NCBI RefSeq assembly: GCF_019633745.1
Contig: NZ_CP037968.1
Span: forward strand, 1,866,789-1,930,788
From: Methanofollis formosanus
GTDB taxonomy: Archaea; Halobacteriota; Methanomicrobia; Methanomicrobiales; Methanofollaceae
DNA: 64,000 bases
Direction of reading: 5' to 3'
The notes below the pieces were generated by a model, which saw only the letters and a list, made by a program, of their open reading frames with translations, did not search any database and was not told where the DNA came from. Shown here piece after piece: positions 1 through 9,851 of the stretch. A program made the position numbers and the translations under genes. Within the stretch, counting starts at the first letter, position 1. Every line of letters begins with the position of its first letter.

Positions 1-300
1 GGGGTGAAACCCCCCGGCGCGAGATGACCGGAAAGATTCTGCGATGAGGGCGGCACGCCTGATCACCACGCCTTCCCCCATCTTCTCGCCGGGGGCTCTG
101 CCCCCGGACCCCCGGGATGAAGATAGGGCCGGGAAGGCACAATCAATGACCATGGAGAGCGTATTGCCGTCCGCCACCCATCGCTCGCGCGGGGGGACCG
201 GGGAGCGGCAAGCCCCCCGGCGAAGAGAACGATCGAGAGCAATTCTACAAAAATCGTTTTTCCAAACATTCTTCGGGAAGGGTACATCAGCCCCGAACCT
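1..300. repeat. GC-rich intergenic repeat, family B copy
   Basis: This stretch has no convincing gene. It contains a block (CCCCCCGGCGCGAGA, AAGATTCTGCGATGAGG, GCCGGGGGCTCTGCCCCCGG, then GGGCCGGGAAGGCA) that recurs almost word for word around 9105-9265. The GGGGGCTCTGCCCCC portion can form a hairpin. Short reading frames here are products of high GC. The 301-610 interval that follows holds a TATA-like stretch near 304 and a 27-codon reading frame from the ATG at 321 to a TGA at 402, which continues past the stop with plausible codons; I cannot tell whether it is a gene remnant. Confidence 0.6.
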
Positions 301-611
301 CTGACTATATATTCAGAGGCATATGAACACGACAGAGATTAGATCCGGACGGGCCGTGGTGGTTACGGCACCAGAAGAAGTCTGGCTCGCTCTTCAGGGG
401 AGGTGAGCCGATGTGACCGTCGCCGTCGGGCAGGCGTAATCCTCTGTTCCGACCACACAGGTTCCTTGTGCAATCCAGGGAATACCTCAACCATATATCC
501 GGCCGTCCATACAGGGAGGATGGAGCCGGAACCATACTCCTACAATTGCCAGATAATATTACCCTCCATCGGTTCCACGCACCCATCGAGAATTGAAGGA
601 GGAAGGATCCC

Positions 612-668
612 ATGTTTTCACGACTGGCCCTGCCGGTCGGACACCCCTTTTGTCTTCGGTTTCAATGA
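612..668 (+). CDS. Possible 18-codon leader peptide
   Basis: An ATG at 612 follows a strong GGAGG site at 598-602 with 9-base spacing and opens an 18-codon frame ending in TGA at 666-668. Its stop overlaps an ATG at 665 (ATGA) that lies in frame with the downstream HEAT-repeat gene. The pattern suggests translational coupling or a leader peptide. It could equally be chance. Nothing in the peptide itself is recognisable. Confidence 0.25.
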   Translation: MFSRLALPVGHPFCLRFQ

Positions 669-736
669 TCCCCCGGTGGACGCCACCAGAGCGACGAAGA
701 GATCCTTTTTTACCCCGCGGCCCGCATCTTCACCTG

Positions 737-1834
737 ATGGCGGACGTGCTCAGGGCGGTCGTTGTCGCCGCGCTTCTCGTCGAGATCGCACTCCTGCTGT
801 TCCTTCTGACCGGAGGTGCGCTCTCGGTTCCGTTTGTTCTCGTCGCCATGCTCGCCGGAGCGGCGCTCTTCGGCGCCGCCTTCCTCCTCCTCAGGCGTCG
901 GCCCGGCGAGGATCCGTACCGCGATCTCGGGAGCGGCGACCCGAGGGTGCGCTACCTGGCGGCGACGGCCCTCGGGGAGTCGGGCGACGCGGAGGCCGTC
1001 GGGCCCCTGAAAGAAGCCCTCACCGACCCGGACGAAGGGGTGCGGTGGGCGGCGCTGGAGGCCCTCGGGAAGATCGGCACCCCGGCCCTCCCGGTGCTGA
1101 CCGGTCTGCTCGGCGCGGAGGACGTCGACCTGCGGTGGGGGGCGGCGGTGGCCCTCGGGGAGGTCGGCGACGCGGCGGCTGTCGGGCCGCTGGGTGAGGC
1201 CCTCGGCGATCCCGACCGGTACGTGCGGACGCGAGCGGCCCTCGCCCTTGCGGCGATCGGGGCGGCCTCCTGCGACGTCCTCGCCGGCGCGGCCGGGTCG
1301 TCCGACGCGGGTACCAGGTGGGCCGCGGCCCTGGCCCTCGGTCGGATCCCTTCGCCCGCGTGCGTCCCCGCGCTCCGTTCCCTCCTTGCCGATCCGAACT
1401 CCGAGGTGCGGTGGAAGGCGGCCGAGGCCCTGGGGGCGATCGGGAGCGACGAGGCGGTCGCCGCCCTGGTCCCGCTCCTCGCCGACCCCGACCCAGAGGT
1501 GAAGGCCGGGGCCGTCGCCGCCCTCGCCGGGATCGGTGCCGATGCGGCGGCGCCGGTGGTCGAGGGCTTGAAGGTGCGGGACCGGTGGTTCGGTGCGGTG
1601 GACGTGCTCAGGGAGATGGGGAAGGCCGTCGCCGGTCCGGCACTCCGTGCCGCCCTCGGCCGCAAAAGCCCCTGGGTGCGGATCGGGGCGGCGATGGTCC
1701 TCGCCGAGGAAGGCGAGCAGGCCGGGGTCGACGTCCTCTTCGCCGCCCTCGACGATCCCGACCCCGACATCCGCGACGCCGCCAGGCAGACCCTCTCGGC
1801 GGGGCTCAGGCGGGAGGGTGCCGGGGAGGGGTGA
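737..1834 (+). CDS. Membrane-anchored HEAT-repeat protein
   Basis: A protein of about 365 residues with two N-terminal hydrophobic segments (about residues 5-26 and 30-52), a short basic stretch (LLRRRPGED), then about ten HEAT or PBS-lyase-type repeats to the end. The repeats show the pattern VRWAALEALGKIG and VRWKAAEALGAIG. Such alpha-solenoids are protein-binding scaffolds; here the solenoid would be tethered to the membrane, probably facing the cytoplasm. The start at 737 puts the first membrane segment at the N-terminus. An in-frame ATG at 665, coupled to the short upstream frame, would add 24 residues rich in Arg and Pro. The partner is unknown. The long frame on the opposite strand is a GC artefact. 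Confidence 0.8.
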   Translation: MADVLRAVVVAALLVEIALLLFLLTGGALSVPFVLVAMLAGAALFGAAFLLLRRRPGEDPYRDLGSGDPRVRYLAATALGESGDAEAVGPLKEALTDPDEGVRWAALEALGKIGTPALPVLTGLLGAEDVDLRWGAAVALGEVGDAAAVGPLGEALGDPDRYVRTRAALALAAIGAASCDVLAGAAGSSDAGTRWAAALALGRIPSPACVPALRSLLADPNSEVRWKAAEALGAIGSDEAVAALVPLLADPDPEVKAGAVAALAGIGADAAAPVVEGLKVRDRWFGAVDVLREMGKAVAGPALRAALGRKSPWVRIGAAMVLAEEGEQAGVDVLFAALDDPDPDIRDAARQTLSAGLRREGAGEG

Positions 1835-1837
1835 TGA

Positions 1838-2230
1838 TCAGGACGTGCCGCCCTTCATCGCTGAATCTGTTCTGCCATCTCGCGAGAAGATAGGACAGGG
1901 GACAGCATGGAACGCGTGATCCTGCTGAATGATGATTCGCCTCTTTTCCGTCCAGGGTCAATCTTCGGGGTCATGAAAGCGGGACGGCGTGATGATCAAA
2001 ACGTGCCGCCCCAATCACTGAATCTGTTCTGTCGTTTCGCGAGAAGATAGGGCGGGGGCGGCACGGGGGGTGTTCATGTCTGCTGTTCTGTTGTGACGGG
2101 AGGAGTCGGGTGGCCCTATCTTTGGGGTCATGACGATGGGGAGGGTGTGGTGATCAGGCGTGCCGTCCCCCTATCATCGGATCTTTCTGCCCTCTCGCGA
2201 GAGGATAGGGCGGGGGGCGGCGTGTATTTC
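1838..2230 (+). repeat. Family A tandem hairpin repeats (3 units)
   Basis: Three copies of the roughly 155 bp unit, with hairpins starting near 1846, 2004 and 2158. Each has a left arm like GTGCCGTCCCC, a middle containing GAATCTGTTCTGCC and the palindrome TCTCGCGAGA, and a right arm like GGGGGACGGCAC. The linker between units contains ATCTTCGGGGTCATGA. No gene is visible between 1835 and 2358. Confidence 0.8.
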
Positions 2231-2358
2231 TGTTGTTCTGCCATGATCTGACGGGCGAGGCCTGCCCTCGATGACCATCAATCATGCGGTGTCGCAGAGG
2301 CATGCCCAGAGTTCATGCGCCACCCATCTTATTGTTCTTTGCCGACGACCTGATCCCC

Positions 2359-5300
2359 ATGGTAGCGGTCTCGCCGTCGATGGCCGGGTACTTCAAACTC
2401 CTTGAACAGAACCTCAACGCCGTCCTGAAAGTAGCGGAAGCGGCGCGGGCCAGAGGCTACGACCCGCGCATGAAGATCGAGATCCCGCTGGCCAACGACC
2501 TCGGCGACCGGGTCGAGGCCCTCCTCGGGATCGAGGGGGTGGCCGCGCGGATCCGGGAACTCGAGAAGCAGATGTCCCGTGAGGAGGTCTCGCTCAAGAT
2601 CGGCGACGACTTCGCCGCGAAGATGTTCGGCGAAGAGACGCGGGAAGAGATCGTCGACCACGCGATCAGGACCTCGATGGGTCTGCTCACCGAGGGCGTG
2701 GTGGCGGCGCCGACCGAAGGGATCGCCAAGGTCGGGTTCGGCAAGAACGACGACGGCACCGAATATCTCAAGGTCTATTATGCCGGGCCCATCCGGTCGG
2801 CCGGGGGGACGGCGCAGGCGCTCTCGGTCCTGGTCGCCGACTATGTCCGCCAGCAGATCGGGATCGACCGCTACAAACCCAGGACCGAAGAGGTGGAGCG
2901 CTACGTCGAGGAACTCAAGCAGTACAACGGCATCCAGTCGATGCAGTATATGCCCAGCGACGACGAGATCCGCCTCATCATCCGGAACTGCCCGGTCTGT
3001 ATCGACGGCGAACCGACCGAGCGTGAGGAGGTCTCCGGGTATCGCAACCTGGAGCGGGTGGAGACGAACACCGTGCGGGGCGGGATGTGCCTGGTCGTCG
3101 CCGAAGGCCTGGCCCTCAAGGCCCCCAAGGTGATGAAGAACGTCAGAAAGATGAAGATGGAAGGCTGGGACTGGCTCCAGCAGATCATCGACGGGGCCTC
3201 GAGTTCCAGCGACGACGAGGAAGAGGAAGAGCCCGGCGTCCACCCGAAGGACAAGTATATCCGCGACCTCATCGGCGGCCGACCGGTCTTCTCGTACCCG
3301 ATGCGCACCGGCGGGTTCAGGCTGCGATACGGCCGCTCCCGGAACACCGGGTTTGCTGCCGCCGGGTTCAACCCGGCCACCCTCCACATCCTCGGCGACT
3401 ACCTCGCGGTCGGGACGCAGATGAAGACCGAACGTCCGGGCAAGGCGGCCGGGGTGGTGCCGGTCGACAGCATCGAGGGCCCGACGGTCCGCCTGAAGTC
3501 GGGCGCGGTGCGGCGGGTCGACGACACCGAGGAGGCGATACGGATCGTCCCGCAGATCGAGAAGATCCTGGACGTCGGCGAGATCCTGATCAGTTACGGC
3601 GAGTTCCTGGAGAACAACCACCCCCTCATCCCGCCGACCTATTGCGAGGAGTGGTGGCTCCTGGAAGGCGGTCCCCGCCACCCGGAGAGCGAACTCGAAG
3701 CGATCGAGTTCGCCCTCGAAGGCGCCCCGCTCCACCCGGCCTACACCTGGTTCTGGGACGACCTTGCGCCTGACCGCATCCGCTGGCTCGCCGGGTACGT
3801 CGCCGCTCACGGCCGGGTCGCGGGCGGGGCGCTCAGGATCGAGGACGGCCCCGAACTCAGGGACGTCCTGGACGTGCTCCTCATTCCCCGCACCGTCGAG
3901 GACGGCGAGGTGGTGCTCAAAACCTTCCTGGCCTTCCTCGCCTGCCTGGGGCTCACCCTCACCCTGGAGAAACGCCTGGTCTGGGAGGACGCCCCCGACG
4001 GCCCGTCTCTCGACCTCGTATCACACCTCTCCGGCTTTGCCGTCAGGTCGCGGGGCGGGATCAGGATCGGCGGCCGGATGGGCCGGCCAGGCAAGTCCAA
4101 ACCGCGTGAGATGAAGCCCGCACCCCACGTCCTCTTCCCGGTCGGCGAGGCCGGCGGGGCCAGGCGGTCGGTGCAGGCGGCCAGTTCGTACCGCCCGCGG
4201 AGCAACCGGGACGGCGGGACGATCCACGCCGAGGTGGGCGAACGCCGGTGCACCGCCTGCCGCCGGGTCACCTTCAAGAACCGCTGCCCGGTCTGCGGCG
4301 GGCACACCGAAGCGGTCTGGCGGTGCCCCAAATGCAACCGCGAGGCCGAAGGCCGGATCTGTCCGGCCTGCGAGGGGAAGACGGTCTGCCTGGAGGAGAC
4401 GGACCTCCCGATCAAGGAGGAGTACGACGAGGCTCTCAAGGCCCTCCAGATGAACCACAACGCCGTGCAACTGGTCAAGGGTGTCAAGGGCATGATCTCG
4501 GCCGAACGGACGGTGGAACCGATCGAGAAGGGTATCCTCCGGGCGCTGCACGGGCTGTACGTCTTCAAGGACGGCACGACCCGCTACGACATGATCGACC
4601 TCCCGGTCACCCACTTCCGCCCGCAGGAGGTCGGGGCGAGCGTCGAGCAACTCAGGGCGATCGGCTACACCCACGACTACGACGGCGTCGAACTGACCGG
4701 GCCCGACCAGGTGCTCGAACTGCGGTGCCAGGACATCATGGTCTCCGAACTCTGCGGCGAGTGGCTCCTCCGGGTCTCCCGGTTCGTCGACGATCTTCTG
4801 GAGCGGTTCTACGGTTTGCCGCGCTTTTACAACGCCGAGAAACCCGCCGACCTCATCGGGCAGATGCTCATCGGCCTCGCCCCGCACACGAGCGCCGGGG
4901 TGCTCTGCAGGCTCATCGGGTTCACGAAGGCGCAGGTCGGGTACGCTCACCCCTTCTTCCATGCGGCCAAACGGCGCAACTGCTTCCAGGGCGACACCCT
5001 CATCAGGGTGATGGAGGGCGGGCACTGGCGCGAGGTGCCGGTCAGCCAGTTCGTGCTGGAAAACTTCGACCTCGGCCGTCCTGGCCTGGACCAGGCCGGG
5101 ACCCACTGGTCGGAACCGCGCCGGCGGGCCACGGTGCTCGCCGTCGACTCGCAGGGCAATGTCAGGCCCCGCCGGGTGACGGCGGTCTCGGTCCACCGCG
5201 CTCCCGACCACCTCATCAGGTTCGAGACGGCGCGGGGCCGGGCGCTGGAGGTGACGCCCGACCACACGATGCTGGTCTGGGACCTCTGCTATCTCAGGAA

Positions 5301-6228
5301 GATCATGGCGATGGAGGTGAAGGTCGGCGACCGCGTCCCGGTGATGGAGGGCGGGGGCGTGGTCTCCGACACCGTGACCGGCGTGGACTATCTCAGGTGC
5401 CCGGACGAGGCGGTCTACTGCCTGACCGTCGCCGAGGACCACACACTCGCGGCGAACGGGATCTTCTGCGGGCAGTGCGACGGCGACGAGGACTGCGTGA
5501 TGCTTCTCCTGGACGGGCTGATCAACTTCTCCAGGTCGTTTCTGCCAGAGACGCGGGGTGGGTCGATGGACGCCCCGCTCGTGCTCACCTCCCGCCTCGA
5601 CCCCAAAGAGGTGGACAAGGAGAGTCTCAACGTCGACGTCGTCGATCACTACCCGCTCGAACTCTACGAGGCGGCGCTCGCCTTCGCCCCGGCGAAGGAT
5701 CTGGAGAAGGTGATCGATCATGTCGATCTCCGCGTCGGCACGCCAGCGCAGTACGAGGGCTTCCGGTTCACCCACGACACCGCTGACATCTCGGCCGGGC
5801 CCCTGGAGTCCACCTACACGATGCTCGGTTCGATGCTCGATAAGATGCAGGCCGAACTCGACCTTGCCGAGATGATCCGGGCGGTGGACCAGGACGACGT
5901 GGCCGAGCGGGTGCTGAACACCCACTTCATCCGCGACCTGATGGGCAACCTCCGGGCCTTCGCCTCGCAGACAGTGCGGTGCACAAAGTGCGGTCAGAAG
6001 TACCGCCGCATGCCGCTCTCGGGGCGGTGCACGAAGTGCGGCGGCAAGATCCTCCAGACGGTCCACGAGGCCTCAGTGAAGAAGTATCTCACGATGAGCC
6101 GCAACCTCTGTGAGCAGTACGCCGTCTCGGAGTACACCAAACAGCGGGTCGAGGTGCTGGACATGGCGATCCTCTCCACCTTCGGCGAGGAGAAGGAGAA
6201 GCAACTCGGGCTCGCGGACTTTATGTGA
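2359..6228 (+). CDS. polC: DNA polymerase II (PolD) large subunit DP2 with mini-intein
   Basis: Catalytic large subunit of the archaeal replicative polymerase PolD. The total is 1,289 codons; without the intein about 1,124 residues remain, normal for DP2. The N-terminus ([24 protein letters not shown]) and [19 protein letters not shown] are typical. There is a central Zn-binding region (CTACRR, CPVCGG, CPKCN, CPACEG) and a C-terminal CTKCGQ...CTKCGG zinc motif. The catalytic NCDGDED segment is interrupted by an intein at 4981-5475. I chose the ATG at 2359; ATG 2380 is also possible, and the upstream frame to 2284 looks non-coding. An acidic linker ([13 protein letters not shown]) lies near residue 295. 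The small subunit DP1 is not in this window. Confidence 0.95.
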   Translation: MVAVSPSMAGYFKLLEQNLNAVLKVAEAARARGYDPRMKIEIPLANDLGDRVEALLGIEGVAARIRELEKQMSREEVSLKIGDDFAAKMFGEETREEIVDHAIRTSMGLLTEGVVAAPTEGIAKVGFGKNDDGTEYLKVYYAGPIRSAGGTAQALSVLVADYVRQQIGIDRYKPRTEEVERYVEELKQYNGIQSMQYMPSDDEIRLIIRNCPVCIDGEPTEREEVSGYRNLERVETNTVRGGMCLVVAEGLALKAPKVMKNVRKMKMEGWDWLQQIIDGASSSSDDEEEEEPGVHPKDKYIRDLIGGRPVFSYPMRTGGFRLRYGRSRNTGFAAAGFNPATLHILGDYLAVGTQMKTERPGKAAGVVPVDSIEGPTVRLKSGAVRRVDDTEEAIRIVPQIEKILDVGEILISYGEFLENNHPLIPPTYCEEWWLLEGGPRHPESELEAIEFALEGAPLHPAYTWFWDDLAPDRIRWLAGYVAAHGRVAGGALRIEDGPELRDVLDVLLIPRTVEDGEVVLKTFLAFLACLGLTLTLEKRLVWEDAPDGPSLDLVSHLSGFAVRSRGGIRIGGRMGRPGKSKPREMKPAPHVLFPVGEAGGARRSVQAASSYRPRSNRDGGTIHAEVGERRCTACRRVTFKNRCPVCGGHTEAVWRCPKCNREAEGRICPACEGKTVCLEETDLPIKEEYDEALKALQMNHNAVQLVKGVKGMISAERTVEPIEKGILRALHGLYVFKDGTTRYDMIDLPVTHFRPQEVGASVEQLRAIGYTHDYDGVELTGPDQVLELRCQDIMVSELCGEWLLRVSRFVDDLLERFYGLPRFYNAEKPADLIGQMLIGLAPHTSAGVLCRLIGFTKAQVGYAHPFFHAAKRRNCFQGDTLIRVMEGGHWREVPVSQFVLENFDLGRPGLDQAGTHWSEPRRRATVLAVDSQGNVRPRRVTAVSVHRAPDHLIRFETARGRALEVTPDHTMLVWDLCYLRKIMAMEVKVGDRVPVMEGGGVVSDTVTGVDYLRCPDEAVYCLTVAEDHTLAANGIFCGQCDGDEDCVMLLLDGLINFSRSFLPETRGGSMDAPLVLTSRLDPKEVDKESLNVDVVDHYPLELYEAALAFAPAKDLEKVIDHVDLRVGTPAQYEGFRFTHDTADISAGPLESTYTMLGSMLDKMQAELDLAEMIRAVDQDDVAERVLNTHFIRDLMGNLRAFASQTVRCTKCGQKYRRMPLSGRCTKCGGKILQTVHEASVKKYLTMSRNLCEQYAVSEYTKQRVEVLDMAILSTFGEEKEKQLGLADFM
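4981..5475 (+). other. Mini-intein in PolD large subunit
   Basis: An in-frame insert of 165 codons splits the catalytic motif: the left extein ends KRRN, the insert starts CFQGDT (Cys1, block A) and ends FCGQ, and the right extein resumes CDGDED. Block B is visible as [13 protein letters not shown] and block F/G as [23 protein letters not shown]. The last intein residue is Gln rather than the usual Asn, as known for PolII inteins of other methanogens. There is no room for a homing endonuclease, so this should splice but not home. Boundaries follow from the conserved extein sequence. Confidence 0.92.
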
Positions 6229-6239
6229 AGGACGGGACG

Positions 6240-6700
6240 ATCGGGAAGGGCATGGTTGATCGCCACACCTTTCCTATCGTCGTGAACCCGGGGATTGGGC
6301 CGGGGCGGGAGATGGCTGATCTTTTTTCGGATGGATCATGCGTGATGCCGCCCGTCCCTATCCTCTCGCGAAATGACGGAACAGATTCGGTGAAGAGGGG
6401 CGGCACACCTGATCGTCATGCCATCCTGTTTTCATGACCCTGAAGATAGGAACGCCCGACTCCTCCCGTCACAAAAGTACAGCAGACACGAACACCACCC
6501 CCTGCCGTCCCCCGCCCTATCTTCATGTGAGATGGCAGAACAGATCCGGTGGGGTGGGACGGCATGTTTGGATCATCATGTTTTCCCGACGTCGCGACCC
6601 TGAAGATCGGAACCAGACGGAAGAGAGTCGAACTTTTTTCAGGGGGATCACGCGTGATGCCTCCCCCGCCATTCCCTTCACGCGAGGCGAGAGCATGCTC
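6240..6700 (-). repeat. Family A repeats in inverted orientation
   Basis: Two clear and one decayed family A units lie between the convergent polC and NYN genes. They read on the minus strand compared with the other islands: the GGGGCGGCAC arm and CAGATTCGG come after CTCTCGCGA. Copies lie near 6338-6410 and 6499-6570, with a degenerate one near 6645-6720. Confidence 0.75.
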
Positions 6701-6741
6701 TCATCGGATCATATCGGCGACCCTGTGTTCTTCACGCGTCC

Positions 6742-7272
6742 CTAATCCCGCTGAATCCGCTCGAAAAATGCCTCGTCCATCTCGCGCCGCTCGTCGACGG
6801 CCGAGAGGAGTTCGTTGTGCGCGGTCTTCTTCGAGTAAAAGAGGGTGACGATCACGCCGGCGTCCTTCGCTGCCTCGACGGCCGGGACAAAATCGCTGTC
6901 GCCGGTGACGACCGCCGCATACTCGATCTGCCCGGTCCAGCTGAGCCGCACCAGGTCGACGGCGAGAAGGATGTCCACCCGCTTCTGCTCATAGGTCTCG
7001 CCGACTCCTTTCTGCAGCCGTCCGAACCGCATCTGAAACCTGGGCAGGCCTTCCATGATGTCCCTGAACTTGCAGTACTGGGCGTAGCGGCGTTTCTCCT
7101 CCTCGGTGGGCGGGTCGCTCTGGTAGGGCATGCAGTCGTAGAAGTAGGTGCGCAGCCGCTCTCTTCCCTCGCAGGCTTCGTCGGAGAACTTTTCAAAGTC
7201 GATCTTGGTTCCTTCCGGCGAGACCTTCGAGAGGTACCCGTTGTCGATGAATACGGCCGCCCTCCCGGTCAT
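6742..7272 (-). CDS. NYN domain (LabA/DUF88-type) protein, putative RNase
   Basis: A protein of 176 residues with the PIN-like NYN fold. The expected metal-binding acids are visible: FIDNGYL near the start, KRVDILLAVDLV in the middle and VVTGDSDFVPAVEAAKDAG later. Family members are metal-dependent ribonucleases or RNA-binding proteins; the substrate cannot be told here. Start: ATG at 7272 begins MTGRAAVFIDN, the proper fold N-terminus; the open frame runs 48 codons further upstream but that part looks non-coding. No Shine-Dalgarno is seen, and a TTTATTC stretch about 30 bases upstream suggests a leaderless transcript. The gene converges with polC across repeat DNA. Confidence 0.85.
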   Translation of the reverse strand: MTGRAAVFIDNGYLSKVSPEGTKIDFEKFSDEACEGRERLRTYFYDCMPYQSDPPTEEEKRRYAQYCKFRDIMEGLPRFQMRFGRLQKGVGETYEQKRVDILLAVDLVRLSWTGQIEYAAVVTGDSDFVPAVEAAKDAGVIVTLFYSKKTAHNELLSAVDERREMDEAFFERIQRD

Positions 7273-8076
7273 GGAGGATGAAAAGGATCGATACAAGAAT
7301 AAACTATCGTCCGGGGGGAGGACGATAGCGAGTATGATAGTATACTTGTCTCCTCGGCGAGATATAAATTTTCTGAAAGACGAAGCATACAGAGGCAAAT
7401 TAGTATTCAAATCCATAAATATAATTTATTTTTGTTTATCTCTGGCCTGCAGAAAGGATCATAGGGCGGAATGGAAGGCCGCCCTCTGAAAAACCCGTTC
7501 CTCTTCTCCTCTGCGTGAAGCGTCCCTCCCCGGGCACCCGGCAAAGTCTGGTTTTTTGTTTTGGGATTGGCGATTCCATATGAATTTTTATTCAGAGCAT
7601 ATCCCCAAACTCTCTGAGGTTGAACATCTCCCCGGACTGAAGTGCTTCCTTCCAGAAATTCCGATCCCTATTCTCCACCCGGGGGCCTGCCGCCCCCCCG
7701 AGCGCGAGCGTGTGGGAAGGGTATGGATGCAGATTTGCGCAACAAAGAGGTGAGGCTCTCTCAACCACCATCCGTCGTCGCTATCTTCTGCAAGAGGGGG
7801 GCCGGAGAGTTTTGGGATGGCCTCTCAGATATGATTGAAGATAGGGGGCGGGGGCGATCGCCCTGAGAGGGAAAGGGCCCCCTTCAATCGTCGTCCCATC
7901 GGTCAGGTTCCTTCCCTTTACCTTCGGGCACCTCCTGATCTGATGAGCAGCCGGACGGGGCCTGTGGGGTGACAATGTCATGCGCTCCCTTCTTCTCCCT
8001 CCCTTCCTCCAGCCCCCCCGACCTCCCTCGATTAGAAGCTCTCAAATACCGTGACCGCGAATCTATAATGCACACT
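7273..8076. other. Intergenic region without a recognised gene
   Basis: About 800 bases between the NYN gene and tRNA-Pro. The first part (7280-7440) is AT-rich and carries the promoter of the minus-strand NYN gene. The middle (7660-7870) is GC-rich, with a GGGGGCCTGCCGCCCCCC hairpin near 7681 and fragments resembling the intergenic repeats (ATAGGGGGCGGGGGCGATCG). The last 50 bases before the tRNA include ATCTATAATG, a possible promoter. Short frames here show no protein-like sequence. Confidence 0.5.
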
Positions 8077-8151
8077 GGGGTCGTGGGGTAGCCTGGTCCA
8101 TCCTATGGCGTTCGGGACGCTGTAACCTGAGTTCGAATCTCAGCGACCCCA
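8077..8151 (+). tRNA. tRNA-Pro (CGG)
   Basis: Cloverleaf read by eye: acceptor GGGGTCG pairs with CGACCCC, followed by discriminator A. The D-arm is GGGTAGCCTGGTCC, the anticodon arm TGGCG-TTCGGGA-CGCTG gives anticodon CGG, and the T-arm is CTGAG-TTCGAAT-CTCAG. Length 75 without encoded CCA. No intron is needed. It is a clean canonical gene next to the Dsr-like protein. Confidence 0.92.
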
Positions 8152-8309
8152 TTTTCACTCATTCTTCTGATTTCGTCTCTCACAAGCCGCGGGCTTCGGC
8201 ACCCTGTTCTTCCTCCGCGGACTCTGCCGCACGACCGCTCCGTCCTCCCCCTCTCCGAAAGGTATATCTCTCCGCCTCCCTCTATCCGTCCAGAAAGGGG
8301 GGAAACGTG

Positions 8310-8978
8310 ATGATGCCGATAGAAGAAGAAGGACCGCGGGGGGCGATCCTCCAGCGCGACCTGGAGACCTACGCGATCGTGCCGCGGACACCTGCGGGCC
8401 TGGTCTCCACCACCGACCTTGAGAACATCGTAAAAGTGGCGCGCCGGTACGAGGTGCCGGTCCTCAAGATCACCTCGGGCCAGCGGATGGCCCTGGTCGG
8501 GATCAAGAAGGAAGAGGTCGATCAGATCTGGTCTGAACTCGGGATGACCGTCGGCGAGGCGACGGCGCCCTGTCTCCACTACGTCCAGGCCTGTCCTGGC
8601 ACCGAGGTCTGCAAGTACGGCGTGCAGGACTCCCTGGGCCTGGGCACCGAGGTGGAGGCGGTTTACCGCGACCTCAACCTCCCGGCCAAACTGAAGGTCG
8701 GGGTCTCGGGGTGCCCGCGCTGTTGCGGCGAGAGTTATGTGCGCGACATCGGCGTGCTCGGGACGACGAAAGGGTGGACCGTCATCTTCGGCGGGAACTC
8801 GGGCGGCCGCCCGCGGATCGGCGACGTCATCGCCACAGACCTCAACCGCGACGAGGTCCTGGACCTGGTGCGCCGGCTGCTCGAATATTATCAGGTCCAC
8901 GGCAAACCCGGCGAGCGCACACACCGGATGGTGGAGCGGGTCGGGATCGAGGCGGTGAAAGACGCCGTCCTCGGTTAA
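8310..8978 (+). CDS. Small sulfite/nitrite reductase-like siroheme protein (Dsr-LP)
   Basis: A protein of 222 residues with one ferredoxin-like half-domain (GAILQRDLETYAIVP through KITSGQRMALVG) followed by the siroheme-[4Fe-4S] region. Cysteine ligands are seen as CPGTEVC and GCPRCCGES. It matches the size of the short dissimilatory-sulfite-reductase-like proteins of methanogens, whose reaction is not established. It is much shorter than assimilatory enzymes or F420-dependent Fsr and lacks extra ferredoxin or F420 domains, so an electron donor must be separate. GGGGGG at 8296-8302 places the start at ATG 8310; GTG 8307 is an alternative. A T-rich tract (CTTCTTTTTTG, about 8981) directly after the stop probably terminates the transcript. 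Confidence 0.85.
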   Translation: MMPIEEEGPRGAILQRDLETYAIVPRTPAGLVSTTDLENIVKVARRYEVPVLKITSGQRMALVGIKKEEVDQIWSELGMTVGEATAPCLHYVQACPGTEVCKYGVQDSLGLGTEVEAVYRDLNLPAKLKVGVSGCPRCCGESYVRDIGVLGTTKGWTVIFGGNSGGRPRIGDVIATDLNRDEVLDLVRRLLEYYQVHGKPGERTHRMVERVGIEAVKDAVLG

Positions 8979-8999
8979 TCTTCTTTTTTGTTCTCCGGG

Positions 9000-9300
9000 C
9001 TTTGTAGAATTCAGCATGAGGCGAGCGCGCGCCTCTTTCTTTTCAAGACGAGAGAATCGGGGGAGGCCTTGTTCCATCGCCGTCCCACGCCTATCCTCGT
9101 CGTGGGGGGTCCGGGGGGCACTTGCCCCCCGGCGCGAGACGCCGGTGAAGATTCTGCGATGAGGGGCGGCGGGTCTGATCATCACACCTTCCCTCATCCT
9201 CCCGCCGGGGGCTCTGCCCCCGGAACCCCCGGGATGGCGATGGGGCCGGGAAGGCAGAGGGGCGATCGATCAGAGGTTGCTGCCGTCCGTCCCATTCCCT
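9000..9300. repeat. Family B GC-rich intergenic repeat
   Basis: No gene between 8979 and 9323. The segment 9105-9265 repeats the block at 1-150 (AAGATTCTGCGATGAGG, GCCGGGGGCTCTGCCCCCGG, GGGCCGGGAAGGCA). The segment 9010-9120 (GCATGAGGCGAG, TTTTCAAGACGAGAG, GCCTATCCTCGTCGTGGGGG) recurs at 51293-51425. So the complete family B unit is perhaps 300 bp and other copies are partial. Confidence 0.65.
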
Positions 9301-9323
9301 CTCAAATGTGCGTTGGAAGATCT

Positions 9324-9851
9324 CTACTCTTCTTTTTTCCCGCCCCACTCCTCGACCCGTTCGGTGGCGAGGCCGACGACGACCGAGAACCCGAGCATGA
9401 AGACGGTCAGGACGGCGGTGTAGAGCCAGCCGAAATAGTAAACCATCAGCGGGACCAGGGGCAGTTTCACCGACCGGCAGTACAGGAAGGCGGCGGCCAG
9501 GGCCGGGCGCATCCCGTTTTTCCTGAGGTCGGCGAGGAGCGGGAACCAGAGATAGACCGGACCGGTCGAGACGACGCCGACGACGGTGGCGATCAGCCAG
9601 CCGCGTGCGCCCGCCTCCCGGCCCAGCGCCCCGGCCACCCGTTTGGGTGTGAGAAAAAGGTCGACGGCGAAGAGGAGGAGAAAGACCAGGACGAGCGCCG
9701 GGATGACCTGGCGGAGGAGGGCCGCGAACCGCGCGAGCGATCGGGCGGCGAGGTCGGGGTCGAGGATGAAAACGACGGCGTACACCAGGAGCACGACGGC
9801 GAGGAAGAGGGCGGGGTACGGCGAGATTTTTCCTTTCTGCTCCGGGTTCAT
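9324..9851 (-). CDS. Permease, C-terminal half protein of a split pair
   Basis: A protein of 175 residues with about five hydrophobic segments (for example FLAVVLLVYAVVFIL, ALVLVFLLLFAVDLFL, GWLIATVVGVVSTGPVYLW). The GVVSTGPVYLWFPLLADL stretch resembles the conserved pore region of the YraQ/DUF318 (ArsP-like) permease family, in which archaea often encode the two halves separately. Its ATG at 9851 overlaps the stop of the other half (ATGA at 9848-9851), so the two are translated together and probably form one transporter. The substrate is unknown. Family members have been linked to arsenic or metal efflux, but no such marker gene is next to it. Confidence 0.75.
   Translation of the reverse strand: MNPEQKGKISPYPALFLAVVLLVYAVVFILDPDLAARSLARFAALLRQVIPALVLVFLLLFAVDLFLTPKRVAGALGREAGARGWLIATVVGVVSTGPVYLWFPLLADLRKNGMRPALAAAFLYCRSVKLPLVPLMVYYFGWLYTAVLTVFMLGFSVVVGLATERVEEWGGKKEE

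Noticed and set aside
305-613. A 102-codon minus-strand frame near the left end
   Set aside because: Trp-, Arg- and Cys-rich composition, no start context and no family pattern.
1838-2230. CRISPR array
   Set aside because: The repeats are about 155 bp units with hairpins, no short repeat-spacer alternation and no cas gene in the window.
4021-6066. Long minus-strand frame inside polC
   Set aside because: Antisense shadow of a GC-rich gene; His-, Arg- and Asp-rich sequence with no family pattern.
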